Source: Lachnospiraceae bacterium
GTDB taxonomy: Bacteria > Bacillota > Clostridia > Lachnospirales > Lachnospiraceae
Length of the DNA stretch: 64,000 nt
Assembly: GCA_009777715.1 (NCBI GenBank)
Contig: WRLH01000007.1
Coordinates: forward strand, 1-64,000
Reading direction: 5' to 3'
Numbering within the stretch: position 1 is the stretch's first letter; the number at the start of each line of letters is the position of its first letter. The translations under genes were made by a program, and so were the position numbers. Below, in pieces: positions 28,882 through 36,326 of the stretch. Under the pieces are notes generated by a model. That model did not search any database, was not told the origin of the DNA, and saw only the letters and a program-made list of their open reading frames with translations.

Positions 28882-30474
28882 ATGGCCGAACATAAGCGAA
28901 TCGAAAAAGAAGCTGGCGATTTCAGCGAACTTACACATGAGCAAGCGCAAAGCAAAAGCGATTTTCTTTCTTCAATGAGCCATGAAATGCGGACGCCAAT
29001 TAATACAATTCTCGGCATGACCGCCATCGGGAAAAAGAGCATCAGCATTGTCGAAAAAAACAATGCCCTGACCAAAATCGCGGAAGCTTCTGCCCATCTT
29101 TTAGACGTAATAAATAATGTTATCGATCTGGCGAAAATTGAAGAAGGCAAGCTAGAGCTTGAGCAGAATGAATACAGCTTCGGCAGAATGATCCAAAAAG
29201 CCGTCAATCATAGCCGTTCCCACCTCGAAAAAAAAGAACAGACCTTTTCTGTTAAGATAGATGATAAAATCCCGCGCTTTGTTGTTGGCGATGACCAGCG
29301 TCTTTTGCAGATAATCACAAACTTGATCTCGAATTCTGTGAATTTCACGCCAAAAAACGGTAATATTAACCTCAAAGCATTACTTATAAATGAAACGAAA
29401 AAGAACCTTGAATTGCTCATCGAGATAACTGACAGCGGTGTCGGTATTTCTTCCAGCCACCAAAAAGAGCTTTTCCAGGCTTCTGGCCATGCGGAAAGCG
29501 GGACAAGCCATGAATATGGCGGGGCAGGGCTAGGTCTTCACATTAGCAAGAATTTGGTTGAGTTGATGGGAGGCCAAATCCAGGTCAGATCAAAAGCCGG
29601 CAAAGGGACGACGTTTTCCTTTACGTGCAAATTAAAACGGGGGGAAAATGATCACCGTTCATTGCTTGCTTCCGATGTGAATTGGGAAAATATGCGGATT
29701 CTTGCCGTTGATGATATGCCTGAAGTGCGTGAACAGTTCCTCGATATGTTCAGTATGCTAGACATAAAATGCGATGTGGCAGAGGACGGCCTTGATGCCT
29801 TAAAAATCATTGAAAAGCATGGCGGCTATGACGTTTACTTTATTGATTGGCGGATGCCCAGGATGGATGGAATTGAATTAACGAGAAAAATCAAAGCACA
29901 AGCTGACAGGCCATCAGTAGTAATCATGATAACAGCAATGGACTGGGAGCAAATTAGATCTGAAGCGACGGAGGCTGGCGTAGACAGGCATATGCTAAAA
30001 CCGCTGCTATCATCTACCATCGTTGATTGCGTCAACGAATGCCTTGGCAAATCTTTTAAAAAGGCTGATGATGATAATGACGCTAAAGGCGAGTTTTCCG
30101 GCAAGCATTTACTTTTGACTGAAGATATGAAAATAAACCGCGAAATACTGATTTCCCTTTTAGAAGATACCGAAATAAACATTGACTGTGCCGAAAATGG
30201 GCAAAAAGCCCTTGAAATGATTGAAGCTTCGCCGTTTAAATATGATATAGTTTTCATGGATATCCAAATGCCCATCATGGACGGCCACGAAGCAACGCGG
30301 CGAATCCGTTCCCTGCCTGCCCTTAAGGCTTGCTCTCTTCCGATTATCGCCACAACAGCCAATTGCTTTAAAAAAGATATTGTTGAGTGCATCAAATCAG
30401 GAATGGATGACCATCTTGGCAAACCGCTTGATATCGAAAAGGTGATTGAAATGCTTAGGAAGTATTTGAAGTAA
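28882..30474 (+). CDS. Sensor-less hybrid histidine kinase with two receiver domains
   Basis: A 530-residue protein that begins almost directly with HisKA (phosphoacceptor His in SMSHEMRTP near residue 35). It continues with an HATPase domain (N box NLISNSVNFTP, DSGVGIS, GGAGLGLHIS) and two receiver domains (DWRMPRMDG near 325, MDIQMPIMDG near 460). No membrane segment or input domain is present, so it either senses in the cytoplasm through a partner or is a 5'-truncated kinase. The start has a GAAAGGATAT ribosome binding site. The composite repeat copy A ends 29 bp upstream, which supports loss of an upstream sensor region by insertion or rearrangement. Confidence 0.9.
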   Translation: MAEHKRIEKEAGDFSELTHEQAQSKSDFLSSMSHEMRTPINTILGMTAIGKKSISIVEKNNALTKIAEASAHLLDVINNVIDLAKIEEGKLELEQNEYSFGRMIQKAVNHSRSHLEKKEQTFSVKIDDKIPRFVVGDDQRLLQIITNLISNSVNFTPKNGNINLKALLINETKKNLELLIEITDSGVGISSSHQKELFQASGHAESGTSHEYGGAGLGLHISKNLVELMGGQIQVRSKAGKGTTFSFTCKLKRGENDHRSLLASDVNWENMRILAVDDMPEVREQFLDMFSMLDIKCDVAEDGLDALKIIEKHGGYDVYFIDWRMPRMDGIELTRKIKAQADRPSVVIMITAMDWEQIRSEATEAGVDRHMLKPLLSSTIVDCVNECLGKSFKKADDDNDAKGEFSGKHLLLTEDMKINREILISLLEDTEINIDCAENGQKALEMIEASPFKYDIVFMDIQMPIMDGHEATRRIRSLPALKACSLPIIATTANCFKKDIVECIKSGMDDHLGKPLDIEKVIEMLRKYLK

Positions 30475-30482
30475 GGGGGATA

Positions 30483-31031
30483 TTAAAATTTTTCGATTAT
30501 ATCTAAGCCTACCGAAACCTCAGCAATTCGGCCGAATATGCTTAAGGCAATAATTGCATCTTTTTTGTTTTTACTTATCCGTAAAATTTTGCTTTCCTGT
30601 CCAACCAGCGAACCTTCAATAATACGGACAGAATCACCCTCTTTGTATCCTGTCGAAATATCTATGCAACGGTCATAATTCAAGATACTGCGAATCCTAG
30701 TTATTTCATCTTGCCGCATTGCAATATCATTCTTATTTTCATAACCCAAAAACCGATACGTGTCTTTTATCCTATATATAGTAGAAAATGTATTCGTTTG
30801 AAAATCTTTTTCCGGCATAATGGATTCTATAAACACATAACCGGGGAAACAAATCTTCTGAAATAGTGATTTCTTGCCCTGTCGTCTAAAAACACAGGTT
30901 TTTCGCGGTACAAAAGGCAAGTGATTTTCCATGTCGAGAATGCGTTTTAATTGATCCGCTATTCTTTCTTCAGAGCCGGTCTTAACAAACAATATATACC
31001 AGTATACTTTTTCCGTCTTTTTTTCTGACAT
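30483..31031 (-). CDS. NusG-paralog transcription antiterminator, LoaP-like
   Basis: A 182-residue NusG-family protein. The N-terminal NGN domain shows WYILFVKTGSEERIADQL, PFVPRKTCVFRRQGKKS and FPGYVFIES. The C-terminal KOW domain (about 120-182) has GYKEGDSVRIIEGSLVGQESKIL. Specialised paralogs of this kind (LoaP) promote processive antitermination of long biosynthetic operons. The gene lies near a 27-kb NRPS operon, so it is a plausible regulator of it. It is downstream of, and probably cotranscribed with, a LytTR regulator 20 bp away. Target specificity is inferred from context only. Confidence 0.82.
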   Translation of the reverse strand: MSEKKTEKVYWYILFVKTGSEERIADQLKRILDMENHLPFVPRKTCVFRRQGKKSLFQKICFPGYVFIESIMPEKDFQTNTFSTIYRIKDTYRFLGYENKNDIAMRQDEITRIRSILNYDRCIDISTGYKEGDSVRIIEGSLVGQESKILRISKNKKDAIIALSIFGRIAEVSVGLDIIEKF

Positions 31032-31051
31032 GGCTTCACCTATGAATTTTA

Positions 31052-31774
31052 TTATCCCTTTAATAGCTTCATGTATTTTGACGGAAATTCTTTCTGCCGC
31101 TCTAGGCTGATAGGCAAGGTTTTCCCATTGATTAAGGCAATTTCAGTTCTATTTTTTGCCCTAATGAAGTGGAAATTTACAAGATAAGATTGATGAATCC
31201 GAAGAAAAGGCGTTTTTCCCAAGAGTAATTTTTTTTCAATGTCAGATAATTTCCCATTATAAAATATTTTTTCGTCATTTCGAAAATGTAAATATATTTT
31301 TCTTCCGTTGCTTTCGAAATACATTATGTCACAATAAGGGAATCTGTATGCTGTACCCTTAAATTTGAAATTATAGTAAATATCTTGATTGCTTATATAT
31401 TCTATTGCTTCAAGGAGTACTTTTGCAAAAACATTTTCATCTAATGGTTTTCGCAAAAAATTATAGGCAATTAATTGAAAAGCATCCCATACGGAATCTT
31501 CATCTTCAGAGATAAAAATAATTAGAACATTGCTATTTTTTTCCCGGATATTTTTTGCCGTTGTTATTCCATTTTCATCTTCTATAAGAGTATTCAGATA
31601 AATGATATCAAAACAATCCCCTTGCGATATTGATTTTTCAAGTTCATTGCCATTAAGGAAAGTATCTAGTTCTACGATAGTATTTTTTGAACCAAAGATT
31701 TCAAAAATCATAGTCTCAATTTGGTTAACTACCGCCTTTTCATTATCACATACTGCAATTCTTATCATTTGCAT
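31052..31774 (-). CDS. LytTR-type response regulator, atypical receiver
   Basis: A 240-residue regulator with a receiver domain (about 1-120) and a LytTR DNA-binding domain (about 140-238; YIMYFESNGRKIYLHF-like region, FLRIHQSYLVNFHFI). The acidic pocket CDNE and the conserved lysine in LRKPL are present. The phosphoacceptor position, normally FLD, reads YLN (CFDIIYLNTLI), so Asn replaces Asp. It may therefore work without phosphorylation. It precedes the LoaP-like gene by 20 bp; together they look like a regulatory pair. No cognate kinase is adjacent. Confidence 0.88.
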   Translation of the reverse strand: MQMIRIAVCDNEKAVVNQIETMIFEIFGSKNTIVELDTFLNGNELEKSISQGDCFDIIYLNTLIEDENGITTAKNIREKNSNVLIIFISEDEDSVWDAFQLIAYNFLRKPLDENVFAKVLLEAIEYISNQDIYYNFKFKGTAYRFPYCDIMYFESNGRKIYLHFRNDEKIFYNGKLSDIEKKLLLGKTPFLRIHQSYLVNFHFIRAKNRTEIALINGKTLPISLERQKEFPSKYMKLLKG

Positions 31775-31934
31775 TACCCCTTTTCTGGGTCAATATCTGC
31801 TTCATCAAATTATATAAAATCATTTTGATACTAAGGTTTATGCTATTATAACAAAATTTGACAAAAATGCAATGGGAATATTCCACAAAAATATAGTGCT
31901 TAAAGGTTTATTTTTTGTGAAGTATGTGCAAAAA

Positions 31935-31970
31935 GTCATAAAATGCGCCTTTAATGGCGCATTTTATGAC
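31935..31970. terminator. Rho-independent terminator (tRNA operon)
   Basis: A perfect 15-bp stem (GTCATAAAATGCGCC with its complement) and a 6-nt loop. On the minus strand it is followed by TTTTT, so it ends the tRNA operon transcript. Confidence 0.85.
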
Positions 31971-31975
31971 TTCAA

Positions 31976-32048
31976 TGAGAGTGCGGAGGCTCGAACTCCG
32001 GACAACTTGATTAAAAGTCAAGTGCTCTACCTACTGAGCTACACTCCC
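31976..32048 (-). tRNA. tRNA-Lys (UUU)
   Basis: On the minus strand it has a GGGAGTG acceptor 5' strand and an anticodon loop CTTTTAA with UUU. The T-arm contains GTTCGAG, and A73 is encoded without CCA. Last tRNA of the operon. Confidence 0.95.
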
Positions 32049-32079
32049 TTATTTAATATGTTAATCCTCATTGGATTGA

Positions 32080-32151
32080 CTGGGATAGCTGGATTTGAAC
32101 CAGCGAATGCAGGAGTCAAAGTCCTGTGCCTTACCGCTTGGCGATATCCCA
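32080..32151 (-). tRNA. tRNA-Gln (UUG)
   Basis: Minus strand; starts with the U1-A72 pair usual for tRNA-Gln. The anticodon loop CTTTGAC gives UUG and the T-loop contains TTCAAAT. Confidence 0.95.
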
Positions 32152-32172
32152 AAAAGCGTACCATTTCGGTAA

Positions 32173-32247
32173 GGTGGGTAATGGGATTCGAACCCACGAC
32201 CTCCAGAACCACAATCTGGCGCTCTAACCAACTGTGCTATACCCACC
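32173..32247 (-). tRNA. tRNA-His (GUG)
   Basis: Minus strand; anticodon loop TTGTGGT gives GUG. The extra encoded G at -1 facing C73 is visible, as expected for tRNA-His. Confidence 0.95.
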
Positions 32248-32254
32248 ACATAAA

Positions 32255-32328
<74 letters not shown>

Positions 32329-32373
32329 ACAGTCTCGCACAAGTGCAAGCCCTTTGCGAACAGGAATCCCTAA

Positions 32374-32444
32374 AGCGGGTGATGGGAATCGAACCCACGT
32401 GTCTAGCTTGGAAGGCTAGTGTTCTACCATTGAACTACACCCGC
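32374..32444 (-). tRNA. tRNA-Gly (UCC)
   Basis: Minus strand; anticodon loop CTTCCAA gives UCC. Acceptor GCGGGTG pairs with CACCCGC, discriminator U. Confidence 0.95.
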
Positions 32445-32512
32445 AAATATTATTATTATCTATTATCCTCAAAATCTGATTGGCAATTCAGTCATGCTTG
32501 AAAATCGTTTCA

Positions 32513-32587
32513 TCGGGGTGACAGGATTCGAACCTGCGACCTCCTGGTCCCAAACCAGGCGCTCTAGCCAAGCTGAGCCACACCCCG
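32513..32587 (-). tRNA. tRNA-Pro (UGG)
   Basis: Minus strand; anticodon loop TTTGGGA gives UGG. Acceptor CGGGGTG pairs with CACCCCG. First tRNA of the six-gene operon Pro-Gly-Arg-His-Gln-Lys. Confidence 0.95.
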
Positions 32588-32631
32588 GTTATCATTAAGT
32601 ACCATCTGCTCAATTTCACAACGCAAAAATT

Positions 32632-32660
32632 ATTATATAATAAGGAAATCTTTATGTCAA
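32632..32660 (-). promoter_or_regulatory. Sigma-A promoter of the tRNA operon
   Basis: On the minus strand a consensus TTGACA (32655-32660) and TATAAT (32632-32637) are separated by 17 bp, about 45 bp upstream of tRNA-Pro. Confidence 0.85.
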
Positions 32661-32728
32661 TCAATTTTTTGGGTTTTTCAATTTTTTTCTCAATTTTTTG
32701 CTTTTTTAGGTTTTTGAAGCCAAAAGGG

Positions 32729-32801
32729 ATTGCGGGTCAAGCCCGCAATGACGTAATTACGTGCCTAAGCAATGACGTAACTACGCCTAAGCAATGACAG
32801 G
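32729..32801. repeat. Hairpin plus short tandem repeats
   Basis: ATTGCGGG/CCCGCAAT stem-loop (32729-32749) is followed by two and a half tandem copies of a roughly 22-24 bp unit that starts GCAATGACGTAA and ends GCCTAA (32745-32801). It lies just beyond the stop of the yfcE-like gene and could act as its transcript end, although there is no clear U-run. Confidence 0.65.
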
Positions 32802-32812
32802 CATTCAAGCAC

Positions 32813-33292
32813 CTATAAATAATTTATCGTAAAATGCGCCTCGCCATTTTTGTCAAGCTCCATGACAATAAATGAGCTTCGCCGCCCATCTTGCCTGGGA
32901 TAGGTTAAGCTTCCTGGGTTAATCATAATTAAATCGTGTTTGATGTCAATCAAGGGCTTGTGCGTATGGCCAAACATTAATATGTCTGCATTCCGCCCCA
33001 ATGCTTCCTGACGGATTTCTTCCATTTCGAACGTAACATAGTGCCGATGGCCGTGGACCAGCCAAACCTTGTAGCGGCCAAGCATAAATTCCTTTTCGCG
33101 GGGCAGAGATGAAAAATAGTCATTATTTCCGGCAACAAGCTCAACCGGGCAATTGGTAATTTGCGAAAAAGTCTCTTCATTCCTTTCCGAATCCCCGCAA
33201 TGAATCAGCAAATCGATTGGGGCAACCTTTTCTGCTGCTTTTTTGAAATTGTCAATAAAACGATGCGTATCGCTGACGATTAATATCTTCAT
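32813..33292 (-). CDS. yfcE: YfcE/MJ0936-family metallophosphoesterase
   Basis: A 159-residue calcineurin-like phosphodiesterase with the full set of metal ligands: SDTH (Asp8, His10), HCGDSE near 32-37, GNND near 57, HGH near 80 and GHTH near 106, then NPGS. Small members of this family hydrolyse phosphodiesters such as bis-p-nitrophenyl phosphate or cyclic nucleotides in vitro; the physiological substrate is unclear. It overlaps the rdgB stop by 4 bp, a common Firmicutes arrangement. Confidence 0.9.
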   Translation of the reverse strand: MKILIVSDTHRFIDNFKKAAEKVAPIDLLIHCGDSERNEETFSQITNCPVELVAGNNDYFSSLPREKEFMLGRYKVWLVHGHRHYVTFEMEEIRQEALGRNADILMFGHTHKPLIDIKHDLIMINPGSLTYPRQDGRRSSFIVMELDKNGEAHFTINYL

Positions 33293-33897
33293 ATATATTT
33301 TTCCAATATTTCTTTCATTTTTCTTAGGGCTTTGCCGCGATGGCTGATTTCATTTTTTTCTTCCGGTGTTAATTCTGCTGAATGCTTAAAAAAATCCGGC
33401 ACGTAAAAAATCGGGTCATAACCAAAGCCATTTTCCCCTCTTTCCTCATAACCAATCAGCCCTTCCATAACGCCCTCACTGCTTAGCAAAGTCCCATCAG
33501 GCAGGATGGCAACCATGACACAAACAAAGCGGGCGGTCCGCTTTGGGGTAGGCACGCCGTCTAGGCGGTCGATTAAGCTTTGGTTCTTGATCCGGTATGA
33601 TGTATTAACGCCAAGATAAAGGGCTGAATCAACGCCCGGCTCGCCATCCAGATAATCAATTAAAAGGCCGGAATCATCAGCGATGACAAGCGAATCTGCC
33701 GGGGCTTCTGCAAAGACTGCCTTTGCCTTAATCGTCGCATTTTCCAGAAAAGTGCTTCCGGTTTCTTCCGGCTCTAAATATATTCCGGCTTCTTTCATTG
33801 ACAAGATTTCCACGCCGAAATCTTTCATGATTTCTTTGATTTCCTTGTACTTGCCTTGATTGTTGGTTGCAAAAATAATCTTCATTGTCTCACTCAT
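33289..33897 (-). CDS. rdgB: XTP/dITP diphosphatase (RdgB/HAM1)
   Basis: A 202-residue nucleotide-sanitising enzyme that removes XTP and dITP. The N-terminal substrate motif IIFATNNQGKYKEI is followed by DDSGL near 73, GEPGVDSALY, and the C-terminal GFGYDPIFYVPD, AELTPEEKNEISHRGKAL. Met1 (MSETMKII) or Met5 could be the start. The gene begins directly after the stop of the amidase-like gene and runs into the yfcE-like gene. Confidence 0.95.
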   Translation of the reverse strand: MSETMKIIFATNNQGKYKEIKEIMKDFGVEILSMKEAGIYLEPEETGSTFLENATIKAKAVFAEAPADSLVIADDSGLLIDYLDGEPGVDSALYLGVNTSYRIKNQSLIDRLDGVPTPKRTARFVCVMVAILPDGTLLSSEGVMEGLIGYEERGENGFGYDPIFYVPDFFKHSAELTPEEKNEISHRGKALRKMKEILEKYI

Positions 33898-34998
33898 TTA
33901 ACCTTTTTCCTCATATGCTGCCAAAATTGCGTTAAAAATCCCAATGGCAATTTTTTCCAAATAATCATCCCTTTTGAGCAGATTCGCTTCTTGGGCATTA
34001 GTCAAATGCCCGACTTTGATGGAAGCAGCCGGGACAGTTGCATTCGTAATAACATAATCCGCAGCTTCCGCCTGATATATCCCCAGCGCCTTGCCCCTGA
34101 TACTAAGGACCACCTCTGTTTCTAAAATATTTGCCAGTTCGGGGCTTCCGAAATGGGGAATGAAAAAGCCGCTGTAAATCGTTGTTGTGCCGTTAATAAG
34201 GCTGTTTTCATTACTATCTGCTTCAATCCTTATCAGCATATCAGCCCTTGTGTTATTGGCAATCCTGACTCTTTTTTCTTCACTTAAATCATTGTCTAAA
34301 GTCCGGGTATAATAGACCAAGTAATCAGTCTGGTCAAGCAATTCTTTTAGCCTTAGGGCGATACTTAAGGCAACGTCCTTTTCGGCAAGGTCATTGGCAA
34401 CGATTCCGGCCATGCTTCCGCCATAAGCCGGGTCAATGACAATAATCCGGCTGTGCATTTCGCGGGGCGGGACAAATTCTACATATATGTTGTTGTTTTC
34501 GATAATGCTGCGGTATTCATAAATATTATCCAGGCTAAACTTAAGGACTGCTTTATCCTCGGTAATTTCATAAGTTCCGCCAAGAATATTTTTGCGATTG
34601 CCGGAAATTGGGTTGGCGGCATAAAAATCAGGGGCAACGCTTCCGATGTTAATCCACATTTCTTCAGTCAGATAATGATTTTCAATCGCGACATCATTTA
34701 GCCTTGTGCCATCAGGCACGGGGATAATCAAAAAATTTGTATCAGCATTTCCCAATTCAAAGGTCAGGGAATCACTGCTTAAAGGGGCTTCTTGTTCGGT
34801 TTCAATAACTTCCGGGACAATAATATCAACCGCATTTTCGTCCGGAATATCAATTTCATAAAAATCATCTGCCAGTTCGCTAAAGCGGCTTTCAGCCAGC
34901 AAAACGCTATTTTCCAGCGCGAAAAAAGCCACTATCAGGGCAATAATAGTAAATAAGGAGCTAAAAATTGCGGTTTTTCTCATTAATCTGCTTTTCAT
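33898..34998 (-). CDS. N-acetylmuramoyl-L-alanine amidase-like protein, probably inactive
   Basis: A 366-residue protein with an N-terminal membrane anchor (about 8-33), a linker of about 150 residues and an Amidase_3-like domain (about 180-362). The fold landmarks are clear (IVIDPAYGG, EKDVALSIALRLKELL, TRTLDNDLSEEKRVRIANN), but the zinc and catalytic residues are not. The usual DPGHGG reads DPAYGG, SIHANA reads RIEADS, and the late catalytic Glu region reads SIKVGHL. Only the EKD glutamate remains. It is probably a non-enzymatic cell-wall binding or regulatory protein of the envelope. Confidence 0.8.
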   Translation of the reverse strand: MKSRLMRKTAIFSSLFTIIALIVAFFALENSVLLAESRFSELADDFYEIDIPDENAVDIIVPEVIETEQEAPLSSDSLTFELGNADTNFLIIPVPDGTRLNDVAIENHYLTEEMWINIGSVAPDFYAANPISGNRKNILGGTYEITEDKAVLKFSLDNIYEYRSIIENNNIYVEFVPPREMHSRIIVIDPAYGGSMAGIVANDLAEKDVALSIALRLKELLDQTDYLVYYTRTLDNDLSEEKRVRIANNTRADMLIRIEADSNENSLINGTTTIYSGFFIPHFGSPELANILETEVVLSIRGKALGIYQAEAADYVITNATVPAASIKVGHLTNAQEANLLKRDDYLEKIAIGIFNAILAAYEEKG

Positions 34999-35001
34999 CG
35001 G

Positions 35002-36159
35002 CTAAGAACCATCGGCCCGCTGCCGGTGCGGTTTCGGGCCAGGAAATTGATAAAAATAAGCTTTCAGCATTCCGTTATATATTTTGCGGTTTTTTGCCGC
35101 TTTACATTTCATTTCATGTTCGGCATTCTCATAAGCGGTCAGTAAATAAAGCGACCAAGCATCAAGGGCTTTAAACCGCTCGCCAAGGGTTTTATATAAA
35201 TATGGAAGATTCTCTTTTTCATCAATCCGCTCGCCATAAGGGGGATTGGTAATAATAAAGCCATATTTTTTCGCATGGCTAAGGCCGTCAATGCCCCGCT
35301 TCTGGAAGTGGATCAAATCCCTTACGCCAGCCAGCCGGGCATTTTCCCGCGCCGCCGCAATAATTTTTTCATCAATATCATAACCTTGGATGTCAACATC
35401 GATATTTAAATCTTCATTTTCTTTTGCTTCAGCCCGGATATCCCGCCATTCATTTGGCGAAATCAAATCCGGCCAAGTCTCTGCGGTAAAAGAGCGGGAA
35501 ACACCGGGGGCAATGCCGGCCGACATTAAAGCCGCCTCAATCGGAAATGTCCCGCTTCCGCAAAAGGGGTCAACCAAAATGCGGTCTTTTTTCCAAGGGG
35601 TCAAATTAAGCAAAGCCGCAGCCAAGTTTTCAGCAAGCGGCGCTTTTGCCGCCAGCTTCCGGTAACCGCGCTTATGCAGGGATTCGCCTGTTGTATCAAG
35701 GCCGATGGTCACTTCGTCTTTTAAGATGAAAACGCGGAGCGGAAAAGAAGCGCCATCTTCTTTAAACCATTCAATATTGTAACAGCCTTTCAGCTGTTCA
35801 ACAATCGCTTTTTTGACAATCGACTGGATATCCGAGGGGCTAAACAGCTTGCTTTTGATGCTGGCAGCTTTGGTGACAAAAAACCGCCCGTCAGCCGGGA
35901 TAAATTCATCCCAAGCAATTGCTTTTGTCCCTTGGAAAAGCTCCTCAAAGGTTTCCGCCCGAAAAGAACTGATTTTTATTAATACCCGTTCCGCGGTCCG
36001 AAGAAATATATTTGCCCGGCAAACCGCTTCGGCATCGCCAATAAAAGTGACACGTCCGTCATAAACATCGGACACATCATATCCAAGATCAATTATTTCC
36101 CTTTTTAAGACTGCTTCCAAGCCAAAATGGCAAGGCGCAATCAGCTCATACCTTTTCAT
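35002..36159 (-). CDS. RlmL-like rRNA (guanine-N2)-methyltransferase (YpsC type)
   Basis: A 385-residue class I SAM methyltransferase with an N-terminal THUMP region (about 1-160: CHFGLEAVLKREI, TKAASIKSKLFSPSDIQSIVKKAI). The catalytic domain has the SAM-binding DPFCGSGTFPIEAA near 197-210, GYDIDEKII and the catalytic TNPPYGERI near 303. The family (COG0116) makes m2G in 23S rRNA. The C-terminus is short and basic. It lies 3 bp before the amidase-like gene on the same strand. Confidence 0.9.
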   Translation of the reverse strand: MKRYELIAPCHFGLEAVLKREIIDLGYDVSDVYDGRVTFIGDAEAVCRANIFLRTAERVLIKISSFRAETFEELFQGTKAIAWDEFIPADGRFFVTKAASIKSKLFSPSDIQSIVKKAIVEQLKGCYNIEWFKEDGASFPLRVFILKDEVTIGLDTTGESLHKRGYRKLAAKAPLAENLAAALLNLTPWKKDRILVDPFCGSGTFPIEAALMSAGIAPGVSRSFTAETWPDLISPNEWRDIRAEAKENEDLNIDVDIQGYDIDEKIIAAARENARLAGVRDLIHFQKRGIDGLSHAKKYGFIITNPPYGERIDEKENLPYLYKTLGERFKALDAWSLYLLTAYENAEHEMKCKAAKNRKIYNGMLKAYFYQFPGPKPHRQRADGS

Positions 36160-36263
36160 TCATATGCTCCTAGCTTACGTGTTAGCTATATTATACAGAA
36201 TGAAGTTATCATCTGCAAGGCTTTGCATTTTAAAAAACTTCTTTTAAAACTTTTAATATCATA

Positions 36264-36292
36264 TTGACTTTTTGCCCAAATAAAACTATACT
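36264..36292 (+). promoter_or_regulatory. Promoter of the HD-GYP gene
   Basis: TTGACT (36264-36269) and TATACT (36287-36292) with 17-bp spacing, upstream of a strong GAGGAGGTG ribosome binding site at 36316-36324. Confidence 0.75.
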
Positions 36293-36326
36293 TTAATTAG
36301 GTAAAGGAAATCAATGAGGAGGTGTT

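Noticed and set aside
32729-32749. Strong terminator after the yfcE-like gene
   Set aside because: The stem is good, but no U-run follows on the minus strand, and the sequence looks like a dispersed hairpin repeat.
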